64,000 nt of DNA from Smallanthus sonchifolius (lineage: Eukaryota; Streptophyta; Magnoliopsida; Asterales; Asteraceae), in the NCBI GenBank assembly GCA_023525975.1, contig JAKNSE010000037.1:4880501-4944500 (forward strand). Direction: 5' to 3'. Below the pieces are notes generated by a model. It saw nothing but the letters and a program-made list of their open reading frames with translations. It searched no databases and was not told where the DNA came from. Made by a program: the position numbers and the translations under genes. Shown one piece after another: positions 1-11,232 of this stretch; the stretch's first letter is position 1; each line of letters opens with the position of its first letter.

Positions 1-593
1 TTTTTTATAAAGTAAATAGGTTGATTAATTAATTATTAAAATTTTAAAAAAATCTATAAAATAAAATTAATAAAAGAAGAATAAATTAAAAGAAAAGAAG
101 AGAATAAAAAGAAACTTTATCATTTACAAAAATAGTCATTTAGGGGTAAAAAGACAATAATGTCCTTTACTTAACATAAATATTTAACACCAGTTAGTAG
201 AAAGGACAAAAAACGAGAGGAGGATATTGAGTGAAAGTCAAATTTTTAAAGGACACATTCCATAATTTTAGCAAACTCAAAAGACAAAAATTGTAGTTTA
301 GTCTATTTAATATTTCCGATATTCGGATATCCGAACTATCCGAAATTCTTAAAAAAATGTTATCTGAATCCGAAAATTCAGACATCTGAATTTCGAATAT
401 TCGAATTTTCACATAATTCGGATTCGGAATTTCGGGGTTTCGGATCGGATATTCGGATTCAAATATTTTTTAATACCCATAAGACCAAGCATAGACTTGC
501 CACCTCACCGAGGAGGGCGTCAAACAGTAATACGGAGGGGGCGTGAAGGGGTTTGGGGTGTGGGGCTAACTCACAATCAAACAATTTATTATA
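1..593. other. AT-rich intergenic sequence with a degraded TTCGGATAT-rich repeat
   Basis: I see no gene here. Positions about 300-475 hold many inverted copies of the words TTCGGAT and ATCCGAA, followed by AATACCCAT. This composition is usual for the subterminal part of small plant hAT-type elements, but no terminal inverted repeat or TSD could be paired, so it is best read as a truncated remnant. Positions 490-590 are G-rich and unremarkable. Confidence 0.4.
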
Positions 594-598
594 CTTTT

Positions 599-1179
599 TG
601 TTTTGGGTAAAAATTATACAAACTAAATTTGTAACCAAATTTAGAAAGTGATGTAGTGTGCTTGTAAAATCTATAAACGTAAAACAATTAAATCAACACG
701 AGTGTTTATAAGGAAAGCCCTTGATCCTTGATGATCTCTGACATAAAACCTCGGGAGCCTACTAAACGTCGGGCCGCCTTGATGACTTGTATAAAATAGA
801 AATTATCGAGTACAATGAGAGCGAATAAGATCGTATGCTATGTGTTACAAGAGTTTGTGAATGTTGTTGTGTGTGTTCCTATACGATCTAAAGCTCAATA
901 AATACAATAATTAGCCTAACTAACCATCCGATAATTAAGCTTTTGACTCTATCCTTCTCTTGTGACGGTTGCAAGCTTATTCACACGTATTCCACACGTG
1001 GTCCACGTCCATTGAGCGAGTCTTCAGGTGCGTGTTAGTTTACAAATGATTCACCTGCGATTAATAGAACAATAGACAAGTAGCCGTTAATAATAATGTT
1101 TAGGATACTGAGTTTATTGGGATACCGAATTTGGATCACGCCTTATTCAGGATCCTGCTCTGAAATTTAACCAGTAACA
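599..1179 (-). repeat. 3' LTR of the Tat element
   Basis: 581 bp, beginning TG and ending CA on the plus strand. The TSD CTTTT lies immediately outside at 594-598. It aligns along its whole length with 10467-11048, with scattered substitutions. As the element runs on the minus strand, this is the downstream LTR. The adjoining 1180-1192 reads purine-rich on the minus strand and is the probable polypurine tract. Confidence 0.9.
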
Positions 1180-1801
1180 ATTGTCCCCAAAATTTGACAG
1201 CTGTACATTTAATTTACAGCTGTTAAATTTTTGAATTTTGAATTTCAAATAATAACCGGCTGCTTGATAAGACTTGGTGCGAGAAACGAGGGTGTGAAGC
1301 GTCGTGGATCGAGGCAGTTATCATTAAGGCTTATAATTATCCTTCTTTTTCATTAATCCGAACTCATCTTCTCCAAGTTTTCTCTTCTATCCCAGGTAAC
1401 GATCTTGCTTTTCTTTTCATCTTTCCGAATTTTTTGCTTCGAATATGGCTAAGAAGAACACTCGTTCATCTACTCCTTCTGACGATCTTCATAGTCAAAA
1501 TCTGATTGTCAATCCAGATTCTGAAAAATGTACATTTATAGATCTTGATATCCAATCCCTTAAATCCGGAGGCTTTTTTCCTGAAGATACCGTTTTTAGG
1601 CCTTTTGATCCCAAAACCAGAGCTGATTTCACCTCGGAGAGTTGGGTTTGTTTTCCATACTTTCCTTTTTCTCTTGGATTCACTTATCCGTTTCCCCCTC
1701 TCACCACTGATTTCTTTAAGAAGAGTGGTTTCAGTTATGCCCAAATCATGCCTATGGTTTGGATAACTTTGTGTTGGGTATAGAAATGAGACTGATGCTG
1801 T

Positions 1802-1945
1802 CAATAGAAACTACAGTATCGAAACAAGTAGTTTCGGTTGAACTTTTTTTCAATCGAAACAAGTAGTTTCGGTTGAACTTTTGTTCAATCAAAACTAGTA
1901 GTTTCGGTTGAACATTTGTTCAATCGAAACTACCTAGTTTCGATG
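1802..1945 (+). repeat. Palindrome array ATCGAAAC..TAGTTTCGGTTGAAC upstream of the solo-LTR TATA box
   Basis: About four copies of a ~35-bp unit. Each carries an imperfect palindrome, CGAAAC(A/T)AGTAGTTTCG, and a second inverted pair, GTTGAAC and GTTCAAT. The last copy is the variant CGAAACTACCTAGTTTCG. The array ends about 56 bp before the TATA-like box at 2001. The same core palindrome is arrayed in the unrelated Tekay LTR at 14228-14523. Confidence 0.85.
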
Positions 1946-2053
1946 CCTGTTTTTCAGGCCTCTTTGGCGGTGGCTTGAAAAACAAGGCACATGAGGCCTC
2001 CTATATATAGTAGAATACCCATTAGGAGTGAGTGTGTCTGTAGAGGGAATCAC

Positions 2054-2081
2054 CACCCCAGGGGGAGCTCACCCTGGGGTG
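2054..2081. other. Perfect 10-bp inverted repeat in the solo-LTR leader
   Basis: CACCCCAGGG at 2054-2063 is mirrored by CCCTGGGGTG at 2072-2081 with an 8-nt spacer. It lies about 45 bp downstream of the TATA-like box, so in a transcript it would form a GC-rich hairpin close to the 5' end. Confidence 0.75.
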
Positions 2082-3675
2082 AGACTAATTGTTAGTGTAT
2101 GATGAGCGTTTATTTTCATTTCAATGAAAGAATCATACGTTTTATGCTTTCAATTATCTGTTCTTCTTCATTTTCATATATGTTTGTTCGTGTATGTGAT
2201 TCCCGCACCCGTCTCTACCATTTGTGATTCGAGAGTGATACCGGATCCAGAGATTCCGCCTCTCGATCCGGACTGTTTGTGGATTTCAACTCAGATCTGT
2301 GTTCTACAGGTCTGTTTCGGGACCTACACTTTGCACACCCTTGAATTTCTAATTCAACATCACGTCATAGATTTCTCTGCTTCGGAATTAGCCCACGTTT
2401 ACAACCTTAGGAGCCACGTCTCTTCCCGATTTCTGTTTCAAATCAAAACCGGCATGACCCACCTGATCTTGAAAACAACTCAGAATGACTCGAACTGGAA
2501 AAATAATTTATTTTTTGTGAGAAGAGATTCAATCCCTGATGGGGATAAGTTGCCAATCAAGTGGATTGTGAAGGGTAGGATTCTGTCTCGTAGGATCTTT
2601 AAAAATTTGATATCTTAGATACTAATTTTTTATTTTTATTTTAGCGCCGAAGTTTGATATTCTTGCTCCTCCTACTCCGGACACTGCTAAGAAAGTTGCT
2701 GCTTTTTTCAGCTTTGAACCCATCGAGCGGACTTTCAGGTTCAAGAATCCACAGGTTGAGGTTAATTCAGAGGCTTCTTTCTCCGAATCAACTATGTCTG
2801 GTAAGAGATACAGCAACATTTTCTCTTATTTGTTAGAAACATGAAAAACATATTAACCTGTTATTCTGAAATAGGTGCACGAAGAGCTGGTTCCAAGTTT
2901 GCTTTGGAAGATATTGACAGTATGGTTTCCAAGGGCAAAGCCATCAAAAAGGAGCCCCAGCAAGCCATCACTCCAGCAGCTAAACCGAATGCTCCTAAGC
3001 CTGAAGCCTCCACTGTTAAGCCGTCTTCCAACAAGAAATGGAGGATTTCTGAACCTGCTGAATTGTCCATTCAAGAATGCACAGACTTCGCTGATGCTCA
3101 CAGGATCCTGCACAACCTTAGTCATTTGGTAAGTAATATTTATTATCCTAAACAATAGGATTAGCCCTGCATTAATATTAATAAAGATGTTATATGAAAC
3201 AGGCTCTAAACAAGATGGTCGCGTTCAATAATCAACTCCTAAAATAGTCTGATATGAACAAGCTAAAGATCGATGAACTGCAAAAGAGCGAAGCTGTCAA
3301 GAATAAAAAGCTATTTGATGCCGCCAAAGAGCTAGCCCAAGTCAAGGACGAGTTGCAAGATATGCATCTTCAACATGCCCGGGATCTTGATGAGACCATG
3401 AACAGGCTAAAGCCTCGGCCTCCATTTCCATATTCCAAGCCAGGATTAGGATGGCTAAAGAGGCTGAGGATAAGGACTTTGACAGGTCTTCCTGGGATGT
3501 AGAGGAATGGAAGAGGCTAGTGGCCGAATTTGGTGGAGAGAAGCTATCTGGGGGCGAGGTCAGCAAGTCGGTGGCTGAAGAGGAGGTTGAAGGCTCTGCA
3601 AAGGTGGCTGAGGAACATGATGTTGAGGGTGCAGGGAAGCAGGTTGATCAGGGCAATGAAGGTAATGATGCCTAG

Positions 3676-4724
3676 GCCCGAGCCCTGATGTTTATGATTT
3701 TAATATGGATGTGTTTGACTTGTTAACTGTGAACAATTTACTTTTCTTGCTGATGGTATCCCGGTTTGGGATAGACAATTTGTTGACTTGTGTCCTGGGT
3801 GGATGGGTCCTGTTTTGGATAAAGCCCGGGACACTTTCTATTATCTACACGACTAATGTTAGTATCTTTTGACTATTTGCGTTGATTGCCACATGTTTGA
3901 TTGCTTTTTGTAGAAAATTGAAGTTTCTTTCTAGAATTAGTTTAGATATGTTTTCAGGATATTGGATCTTCAAAAATGGTTAACTACATAAATTTATTAA
4001 ACTTTGATTTGAAAAACAATATTTAGTTTCAATAGGTGGGGCAAATCGTGAATTAGTCAAATACATTTTGATTCTATTTGTAATAACGAATCAATAAGAA
4101 ATTCTAAGTAAAAATTTGAAATGAATAGATGCACATACCAGGATTCTGACAAGTATTTTAAAGTGTTACAACCTTGGGTTGTTCCCTGTGAATGTTTGTC
4201 GAATGTATCGTATGATTTTCAGTTGTATATTAGGACTCTTGTAACTCTTCAATCCGATTAGGGATTATATCAATGCTAAATATCAGGCCTGTGACAAGTT
4301 AAAAATCATGGGCTAAGCCAGAATACATGGGCCAAGCCGGAATACCTGGGCCAAGCCTGAATACGTGGGCCAAGCCAGATTTGAGTTAGCATGAAAATGC
4401 TAAAAACCTTAGGAGTAACACGTCTGTTAATGTCGTAGAATTCAAGTGATAGCCAACAGTGATGAAATTATCAGCCACTTTTACATGGACTGGTCACACC
4501 AACTTGAACTATACCTGAATATCATGCGCTACAGGCGGAGTGTTTAAACTCAATTCGTAGAAAGGTGAAAACCTTTAAAACTTAGAAGATATGCAGGATA
4601 CCTTAACGTAGGAGAGATGGCCAATCTGTATCTTTTTTCGGAATCCCTGGAGATATTTCCTTCAAGACAGGAATTCTTGGTGAAGGTGGTTGTTAGCTAG
4701 GCTAACACCCCTCCGACGCTCAAG
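3676..4724. other. Non-coding spacer of the Tat element between the additional gene and integrase
   Basis: No open frame or splice pattern is visible. The two convergent genes end on either side of it. It contains the 19-bp tandem repeat at 4307-4382 and otherwise plain AT-rich sequence. Termination signals for both transcripts would be expected here. Confidence 0.6.
4307..4382. repeat. Tandem repeat, 19-bp unit x4
   Basis: Four head-to-tail copies of a unit resembling CATGGGCCAAGCCGGAATA at 4307, 4326, 4345 and 4364, with one to four differences between copies. It lies in the spacer between the two convergent Tat genes. Confidence 0.9.
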
Positions 4725-5650
4725 TCAGTATATTGATATAAAGGGATAATAAAAAAATAATTGAAATGGAAAGAATACGTACCTTTCGAAGTTAGAATAT
4801 GAGTTCCATGTTACATAAAATAGGCCTTTAGGTGAATAGCGTTCCAGGATCTTGGCAACATATCTTCTTCCATAGTTGCTAGTCAATAAGCACCCTTGCC
4901 TGCTTCCGAATCGATCAAGTATGGACCTTCCCATTTTGGTGCGAGTTTTCTTTCGCTAGGATTGGTAGTATTCTGGAATGCTTTTCTTAACACGAGATCA
5001 CCCACTTGAAATCTCCTGATCCTTATGTTTTTTTTGTATGACCTTGTTATCCTTTGCTGATAGGTTGCAATGCGAACCTTGGCAAGGTCTCTGAGTTCAT
5101 CAATGGTGTCAAGATCATTTGTGAGAGCTTCATTATTATTTTCTTGAGTTTGAAGACTGGTTCTGGCTGTAGGGATAAGCATTTCTGTGGGGATCATGGC
5201 TTCAGTGCCAAACACCAAAGAGAATGGAGTTTGGCCTGTTGCATTCTTTGCAGTTGTCCTGTCTGCCCAAAGTGCAAATGGTAGCTCTTCGGCCCATTTT
5301 CCTTTCTTTGCTCCCAATCTTTTCTTAAGGTTGTTGATTATGATCTTGTTGCTAGATTCTGCTTGTCCATTGGCTTGAGGATGTACGGGGGTAGAAGTTA
5401 TCATCTTGATTCCCCAACTAGCACATAACTTGGTTGTTCTTTTGCCGATGAATTGAGACCCGTTGTCACATATTACCTCCGCCGGGATCCCGAATCTTGT
5501 CAGGATATTGCGCTTGATGAAGGATATGACTTCCTTCTCTCTGAGTTGAACAAATGCTTCGGCTTCGATCCATTTGGAGAAATAGTTTGTCATTGCTAAC
5601 ATAAATACTTCCTTTGTAAGCTTGCCAACTATATCCATTCCCCACTTCAT
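4725..5650 (-). pseudogene. Integrase of the Tat element (broken)
   Basis: The core catalytic domain is clear: the first Asp is in MDIVGKL, the second in CDNGSQF, and the Glu in QAESSNK, preceded by HPQANGQ. A C-terminal barrel region follows (FQVGDLVLRK, PKWEGPYLI). The frame shifts near 4885-4890, after the GKGAY motif. The last ~40 residues, containing YSPKGLFYVT, continue in another frame to about 4790. The zinc-binding N-terminal part lies upstream, around 5790-5850 (GDCGNHTGAEHC), in a different frame. This integrase would insert cDNA in the nucleus but cannot be made intact from this copy. Confidence 0.88.
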
Positions 5651-5787
5651 GAATGGCTAAGAAGAAATAACTGGATATAATGGTTCTGCTGGTTGGGGAA
5701 GTATGTTGCTATGTCTTTGGCACGCGTCACATTTCTGGGAATAATCCATTGCGTCTTTTCTCATTGTTGGCCAATAGTATCCAGTTC

Positions 5788-6771
5788 TCAGAATCTTTGA
5801 GAACAATGCTCTGCCCCAGTGTGATTCCCGCAATCGCCTTCGTGTATATATGTGAGGACTTCAAGTGCTTCAGGATCTTCTAAGCATTTCAAGTAAGGAC
5901 CAGCAATAGATTTTCTGTACAAAACACCATGTAATATTATAAAACGAGATATTCTCATGCGAAAAGCCCTGTGATTCTTTTCGTCATTTGGGACTTCACC
6001 ATCCTGCAAATATTTTTTAATAGGTGCGATCCAGGATCCTTGGTTTGATTCAAGATCCTGAATGTCTTCTTCTGTATTGCATACTTCGTTTTTCTTTCCA
6101 ATTGCTTGATTCAGGATATGTATGATCGGTATTATGGTTCCTTCCGGTATCTTAAGAGCTGAGGCAATATTTGCTAAGGCATCAGCTTCAGCGTTGTCTT
6201 CTCTTGGTACATGTATTATACTAAAGATTTCGAACTTCACAGATAATTGTTTAAATATCTCGAGGTATTTGATTAATCTTTCACCCTTCGCTGGATACGA
6301 GCCATTGAAATGGTTAGTAATCAATAGTTAATCCACATATACCTGAAAATACCTGATCTTCATATCGTAAGCAAGTTCTAATCCTGCTATCAGCGCCTCG
6401 TACTCTGCCTCGTTGTTGGTTGCCTGGAACTCACAACTTATTGACTGGGGTAGTATGTTCCTTTATGGCGATTTTAGTATGATTCCTAGACCTGTTCCTC
6501 TTACATTTGATGCGCCGTCAGTGAATAAAATCCACTTATCCTTAGATTCTTCTAGTTGTTGAACTTCAAGATCAGCTTCATGCTGTATATCACTACTGAA
6601 ATCAGCCACAAAGTCCGCAAGTGCCTGAGACTTTATTGCTGTTCTAGGTTCATATATGAGATCATAGGCGCTTAGCTTGACTGACCACTTGGCCATTCTT
6701 CTTGACATTTCTGGTTTTCTCAAAACACACTTAATAGGATAGTTAGTCTTAACATGTATAGCATGTTTCAA
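5788..6771 (-). pseudogene. Second (additional) RNase H domain and integrase zinc region of the Tat element
   Basis: The motif LFTDGASNVRGTGLGIIL (about 6475-6530) begins a second RNase H domain. Its later part, with HVPREDNAEADALANIAS, lies at 6120-6240. Two RNase H domains in tandem are characteristic of Tat elements, which acquired an extra copy downstream of the ordinary one. A frame break occurs between 6463 and 6324. The segment then runs into the integrase linker with EGDCGNHTGAEHC. It would degrade RNA in RNA/DNA hybrids during reverse transcription if intact. Confidence 0.82.
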
Positions 6772-7907
6772 AATAATGTCTAAGTTTAGTGGATGCCATC
6801 ATTAAAGCTAATATCAATTTTTCTAAATGAGAATACCTGGTTTCTGCCGGAAGTAGACTTTTACTTACATAGTATACTGGATGTTGTTGACCTTCATGAT
6901 CTTTAATTAGGACGGCACTTACAGAGTGTCCAGATACTACTAAGTACAAGGATAATGGTTCGCCGTCTTCAGGCTTCATCAATAGAGGAGCTGTGGACAA
7001 ATACTCTTTTAATGATTGGAGTGCTTGTTCATGCTTCTCTTCCCATTCGAATCGTTTATTCTTCTTTAGGATATCATAAAACTCTTTACATCTCTCAGAG
7101 GTTCTCGAGATAAATCTGTTGAGCGCTGCTACTCTACCGGTTAGCCTTTAGTCATCCTTGGTATTGGCTTGGGACTTCAGATTAATTATCGCCTTGATCT
7201 GTTCGGGACTGGCCTCTATCCCTCTTTTAGTCACCATATATCCTAAAATTTTACCTGCCCCCTACTCCAAAGTGGCATTTGGAAGGATTGAGCTTCATGT
7301 TATAGTGATCCACGATATCCAATGCTTCTTCAAGATCCCTAGGATGATCTTCAGCTTTCTTGGATTTTACCACAATGTCATCAATATAGACTTCCATGGT
7401 GTCCCCAAGTTTGTCTTTGAACATCATGTTCACCAGCCTTTGGTATGTAGCACCTGCATTTTTTAGACCATAGGGCATAGCAATATAACAATAGATACCT
7501 GTTGGGGTCATGAAGGCAGTATCCTCTTGATCTGATGGTTCCATCTAGATCTGTTGTAATCCTATTGAAGCACCCATGAATGTTAGCATCTCATGACCCG
7601 CTGTTACATCAACCATTGAGTCTATGTGTAGTAAAGGAAATGGATCCTTTGGACATGCTTTGTTTAAGTCTATGAAGTCCACACAAACTCTCCATTTTCC
7701 ATCCTTCTTTTAGACCACCACCACATTAGCCAGCCACCTTGAGAATTTTACTTCCCTTATCATTCTTGCTTTCAACAGTCTCTCGACTTCTTCTTGGATA
7801 ACCATATTTCTTTCTGGGGCGAACTTTCTTCTTTTTTGGTGTATAGGCCTGAAACTGTTATCAAGTCCCAATTTATGTGTAATAACATCTTTAGAAATAC
7901 CTGTCAT
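6749..7907 (-). pseudogene. Reverse transcriptase and first RNase H of the Tat element (broken)
   Basis: RT fingers begin near 7907 (RRKFAPERN, EVERLLKARMIREV). The catalytic box YIDDIVVKSK is near 7375. FIDLNKACPKDPFPL-like and AMPYGLKNAGATYQRLV motifs flank it. The connection and RNase H part follow, including YYVSKSLLPAETRYSHLEKL near 6810-6880. Lesions are an in-frame stop at 7710-7712, a stop at 7545-7547 just before MEPSDQ, and a frameshift near 7255. The domain order and the YIDD box leave no doubt about identity. Confidence 0.9.
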
Positions 7908-8093
7908 GTCTTCATGCTTCCAAGCAAACGTTGAAGTTCTGCTCTTTAGTAACCTTATGAGGCTTTGCTCAATATACTCGGGGATACTGGTTCCAATGAG
8001 TACCTTGACGTCAGGATCCTCTAGACATAGGGATAATTCTTTAACATCCTGCTCCTTGGCTTCCAGGAGGTCTCTTGCTTGTTTCTTTAATTG

Positions 8094-8552
8094 CTATGCT
8101 TGTCTGATCTTTGCCGAAGCTTTCATTGAAGAAGTATAACAATCTTTTGCATCTTGTTGATCGTTGTTGATCTTTACTACTCCCCAAAGAGTTGGCATCT
8201 GGACACATTGGTGGTATGTCGAAGGTACCGCTTTTATGTCGTGTATCCAGGGTCTCCCTAGAATAATATTGTAACAAGATAAAGAATCGATTATGCAAAA
8301 TTTTTTTATAGTGTTTACCCCTTCGATATATATCGGGAGCTTTATCTCTCCGACTGTGTTTTTGACCTCTCCGCTGAATCCTACTAGTACTGCAGATTTG
8401 GAGATGATTTCGGAATCTGGGATCCCCATTCTTTTCAAGACATCATGCTGAATTATGTTCACCGAGCTTCCTCCATCGATCAGTATCCTTCGAATGAAGT
8501 GGTTCACAACATATAGGGTGATCACCAGGCCATCATGATGAGGATCTTGCAC
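8094..8552 (-). pseudogene. Aspartic protease of the Tat element
   Basis: The active-site segment is LIDGGSSVNII, with Asp followed by Gly-Gly rather than the Thr/Ser-Gly of cellular pepsins. This form is usual in Tat elements. The second conserved box, NIILGRPW, follows about 70 residues later. The protease would mature Gag-Pol inside the virus-like particle. The frame is open over this stretch but separated from gag and RT by frame breaks. Confidence 0.87.
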
Positions 8553-8829
8553 GTTATCCCTATCATCTTCGTTGAAGGAGATTACCTTGTCTTATGTCAA
8601 ACTGGAAGTTCTGAAGGGTCTGTCACCTTTCTCTGTTTTGGCTTCCTTGGCATTCCTCTTAGCTGCAGAGTAAGAAGTGCCACAAATGTCAGAGCCACCA
8701 GAAATAAAACCTATTACCTTAGCGTCGGCGGCGGAGATTTGGCTCTTTGCGGGATCTTGTCATGATCCCTGATTTGCTTCTTTCCTTTACCTAGAAACTC
8801 CTTAAGATATCCCTTGCTCAAGATATAGC

Positions 8830-10371
8830 TTATCTCTTAACGTAGGGCAATGCAATCCTCGATGACATGTCCGAAATCTTCATGGAAGGCACACCATTTG
8901 GATTTGTCTTTGCCCCCAGTATTCTTTTCGATTTACGGGGCCATCTAGCTTTATCTCCAAGATCCTGCATGGCATATAACAAACCAGGTGTATCAAGTGA
9001 AAAACAATATTCAGATAACTTAGGATATTCTTCTTCTTCCTCGTCATCTTCCACAGCGTTAACCCTGTGATTATCAGGTTTGGAATATGGCTTGGATCTA
9101 TATGGTTTGAAAGGTGAAGTTTCGGTTTTCCGATTAGGTTGACTGTAACTGGTTAGAGCATCCATTCTTTGCTGAATCTTTTTATCATCTCCGAGTCTGA
9201 TGAATCTTAGTGCCCTGTTTCTGACTTCGTCAAGGTTCCTGCAAGGATTCATGACAAGGTCCTCATAAAATTGAGAATCTTTCTCTAATCCCATTTTGAA
9301 GGCCTTGACAGCCGTGGCCACGTCGAGATTCGGGATATCCAGATATTCTTTGCCGAACTTGCTGACATAGTCTCGGAGGGATTCTCCGGGATTTTGAATT
9401 ACCCTGTACAGGTCACCTGTTGATCTTTCAAAAGTTCTGCTGCAAGAGAATTGACCGTTAAATAGATTAATTAAATGAGAAAATGAGGTAATAGAGCATG
9501 GAGGAACATTAAGTAGCCATTTTAAGGCCGATCCTGTTAAGGTAGAACCGAAGCCCTTGCACAAACAAGCCTCTTTCAGGTCCAAGGGAATGGGGTTGAT
9601 CTCCATTCTCTCTCTATATTGCGCTACATGTTCCTCAGGATCCGTAGTCCCATCATATAGTTTCATGTTGGGAGTTTGGAAGCGCTTGGGGATCTCAGCA
9701 TCACAAATGGGAGGAGCAAATCTAGAGGTTCTATGGCTAGCAGTGGAGATCTCAGGTATGGGTTGCACCACGCCAGGCACACTGGAGATTATTTCTCTCA
9801 GTTTCTTCAATTCTTTCGCCATGGAAGGAGTGATCCCTGTATCCTGCACAGATTTGTTAGTATTTGAAAAGTTATTAAACGTGTTACCCATGCCGGTATC
9901 TCTGAAAGATGATCCCAGAGTGAATCCAAGATCTTGACTTGCAGTAACCCTGACTGACGGAGTTTGACCAACAGTTGTGACTCCAGTCCGCATGGGTAGG
10001 AAATCTCCCTAATGGACCCCCGAAGATCCCGGATAGTCAAAGTTCAAAGCCCTTTTTTGTAATGGAGTCGTCATTTCCACCGGTTTCTTTGAGTTTTTGA
10101 TTCTTTCAAGCTCTCTGAATATTGCTTGATTGGTCTTTTTCTACTGTTCCATCTGCTGCTTCACTTCGAAGAATACTTTGAGAATTTCGTCGTTTGAAGC
10201 GAGCACAGGTGGGCTAGTGGATATTCCGGATCCCGAAAAAACCGGAGGAATAGTCTTCCTCGGCTGATTATCACTCTTTTTCTGGAATGAAGGAAGAGGA
10301 GGAATAGGGCTGACTAGTCCAGAAGTTGAAGATGGAGCAGAAACAGAAATATTTTTGGATTGGGACGACAT
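8830..10371 (-). pseudogene. Gag of the Tat element
   Basis: The likely start is ATG 10371-10369, giving MSSQSKNISV and a Ser/Pro-rich N-terminus. A retrotransposon Gag core follows, with YDGTTDPEEHVAQYRERME and ESLRDYVSKFGKEYLDIP. The zinc-finger-like WCAFHEDFGHVIEDC lies near 8855-8905 in a second frame. In-frame stops are TAG at 10143-10141 and TAG at 10011-10009, and a frameshift lies upstream of the zinc motif (about 8930-9000). It would form the particle shell. It lies 75 bp inside the primer-binding site. Confidence 0.85.
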
Positions 10372-10445
10372 TTTTGAAATTAGTTTTGAAAGATAGTGAT
10401 TAAACACAAACTTTAACAAAGATTTGAAGATAAAAAGCACCACTT

Positions 10446-10463
10446 GTCCCACGGTGGGTGCCA
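10446..10463 (-). promoter_or_regulatory. Putative primer-binding site of the Tat element
   Basis: Three bases inside the 5' LTR the minus strand reads TGGCACCCACCGTGGGAC. It begins with TGG, as expected for pairing with the CCA end of a tRNA. Related sequences are common as primer sites in plant Gypsy elements. I have not assigned the tRNA. Confidence 0.65.
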
Positions 10464-10466
10464 AAT

Positions 10467-11048
10467 TATTTTAGGTAAATATTATATAAACTAACTTTGT
10501 AACCAAATTTCGAAAATGAGGTAGTGTGCTTGTAAAATCTATAAACGTAAAACAATGAAATTAACACGAGTGTTTACGAGGAAAGCCCTTGATCCTTGAT
10601 GATCTCCGGCATAAAACCTCGGGAGCCGACTAAACGTCGGGCTGCCTTGATGACTTGTATAAAATAGAAATTATCGAGTACAATGAGAGCGAATAAGACC
10701 GTATGCTATGTGTTACAAGAGTTTGCGAGTGTTGTTGTGTGTGTTCCTATACGATCTAAAGCTCAATAAATACAATAATTAGCCTAACTAACTATCCGAT
10801 AATTAAGCTTTTGACTCTATCCTTCTCTTGTGATCGTTGCAAGCTTATTCACACGTACTCCACACGTGGTCCACGTCCATTGAGCGAGTCTTCAGGTGCG
10901 TGTTAGTTTACAAATGATTCACCTGCGATTAATAGAACAATAGACAAGTAGCCGTTAATAATAATATTCACGATACTGAGTTTATCGGGATACCGGATTT
11001 TGGATCACGCCTTATTCAGGATCCTGCTCTGAAATTTAACCCGTAACA
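10467..11048 (-). repeat. 5' LTR of the Tat element
   Basis: 582 bp, paired with 599-1179. Its inner end has mutated from TG to TA (10467-10468); its outer end is CA, followed by the TSD CTTTT at 11049-11053. On the minus strand it is the upstream LTR and would hold the promoter. Confidence 0.9.
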
Positions 11049-11053
11049 CTTTT

Positions 11054-11232
11054 ATATAAATAAAAGTTAAAAAAACAATTGTGTTTTAGTTAAACCGTTA
11101 CACAATTTTGAAAGTTTAGTTAGTGAGAGCTTCACTGTTTACATGGCACTCACTTTTTTAATTTTTAGTTAAACCACTACATTTAGTCTCATGCTATATA
11201 ACAACCACTTAGAAGGTATATTTTGAATAGGG

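Larger units (their letters stand above)
1772..2328 (+). mobile_element. Solo LTR (Copia-like) inserted in exon 1 of the Tat additional gene
   Basis: 557 bp, starting TGTTGGGTATAG and ending GGGACCTACA, with a perfect 5-bp TSD CTTTG at 1767-1771 and 2329-2333. A TATA-like CTATATATAG at 2001-2010 sets plus orientation. No internal coding part or second LTR is present, so it is a solo LTR left by LTR-LTR recombination. Subtracting it and one TSD copy returns the host exon to one reading frame. Its upstream half holds a palindrome array (1802-1945), and 2054-2081 forms a strong hairpin. The Copia label rests on LTR length and the TGTTGG start only. Confidence 0.88.
1445..3675 (+). pseudogene. 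Five-exon additional gene of the Tat element (Transposase_28-like), opposite to gag-pol
   Basis: A split gene on the strand opposite gag-pol, between integrase and the 3' LTR. Exon 1 starts at ATG 1445 and, apart from the solo LTR at 1772-2328, runs to 2574. Introns with GT-AG ends are 2575-2644 (70 bp), 2801-2874 (74 bp) and 3129-3202 (74 bp), and the reading frame is kept across all three splices. The N-terminal part has an aromatic/proline segment (YPFPPLTTDFF) followed by HVYNLRSH and FLFQIKTG. This resembles the family catalogued as 'putative gypsy type transposon' (Transposase_28), known as an antisense additional ORF in Tat elements. The C-terminal part is charged, probably coiled coil (about 3254-3410), then Glu/Gly-rich. 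Inactivating lesions are the LTR insertion, an in-frame TAG at 3245-3247 and a frameshift near 3410-3450. A TATA-like TATAAT lies near 1331. The function of this family is unknown. Confidence 0.82.
599..11048 (-). mobile_element. Ty3/Gypsy LTR retrotransposon, Tat lineage, old and inactivated
   Basis: Two related direct LTRs (599-1179 and 10467-11048) bound the element, and the host repeat CTTTT lies at 594-598 and 11049-11053. The coding order on the minus strand is gag, protease, reverse transcriptase, RNase H, a second RNase H and integrase. Dual RNase H, a DGGSS-type protease and an extra gene near the 3' LTR on the opposite strand (1445-3675) are Tat-lineage traits. The primer-binding site is at 10446-10463. 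Gag and pol contain several in-frame stops and frameshifts, and the LTRs differ at many sites, so this is an old insertion unable to make its own proteins. A solo LTR of another family sits inside it at 1772-2328. Confidence 0.93.
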
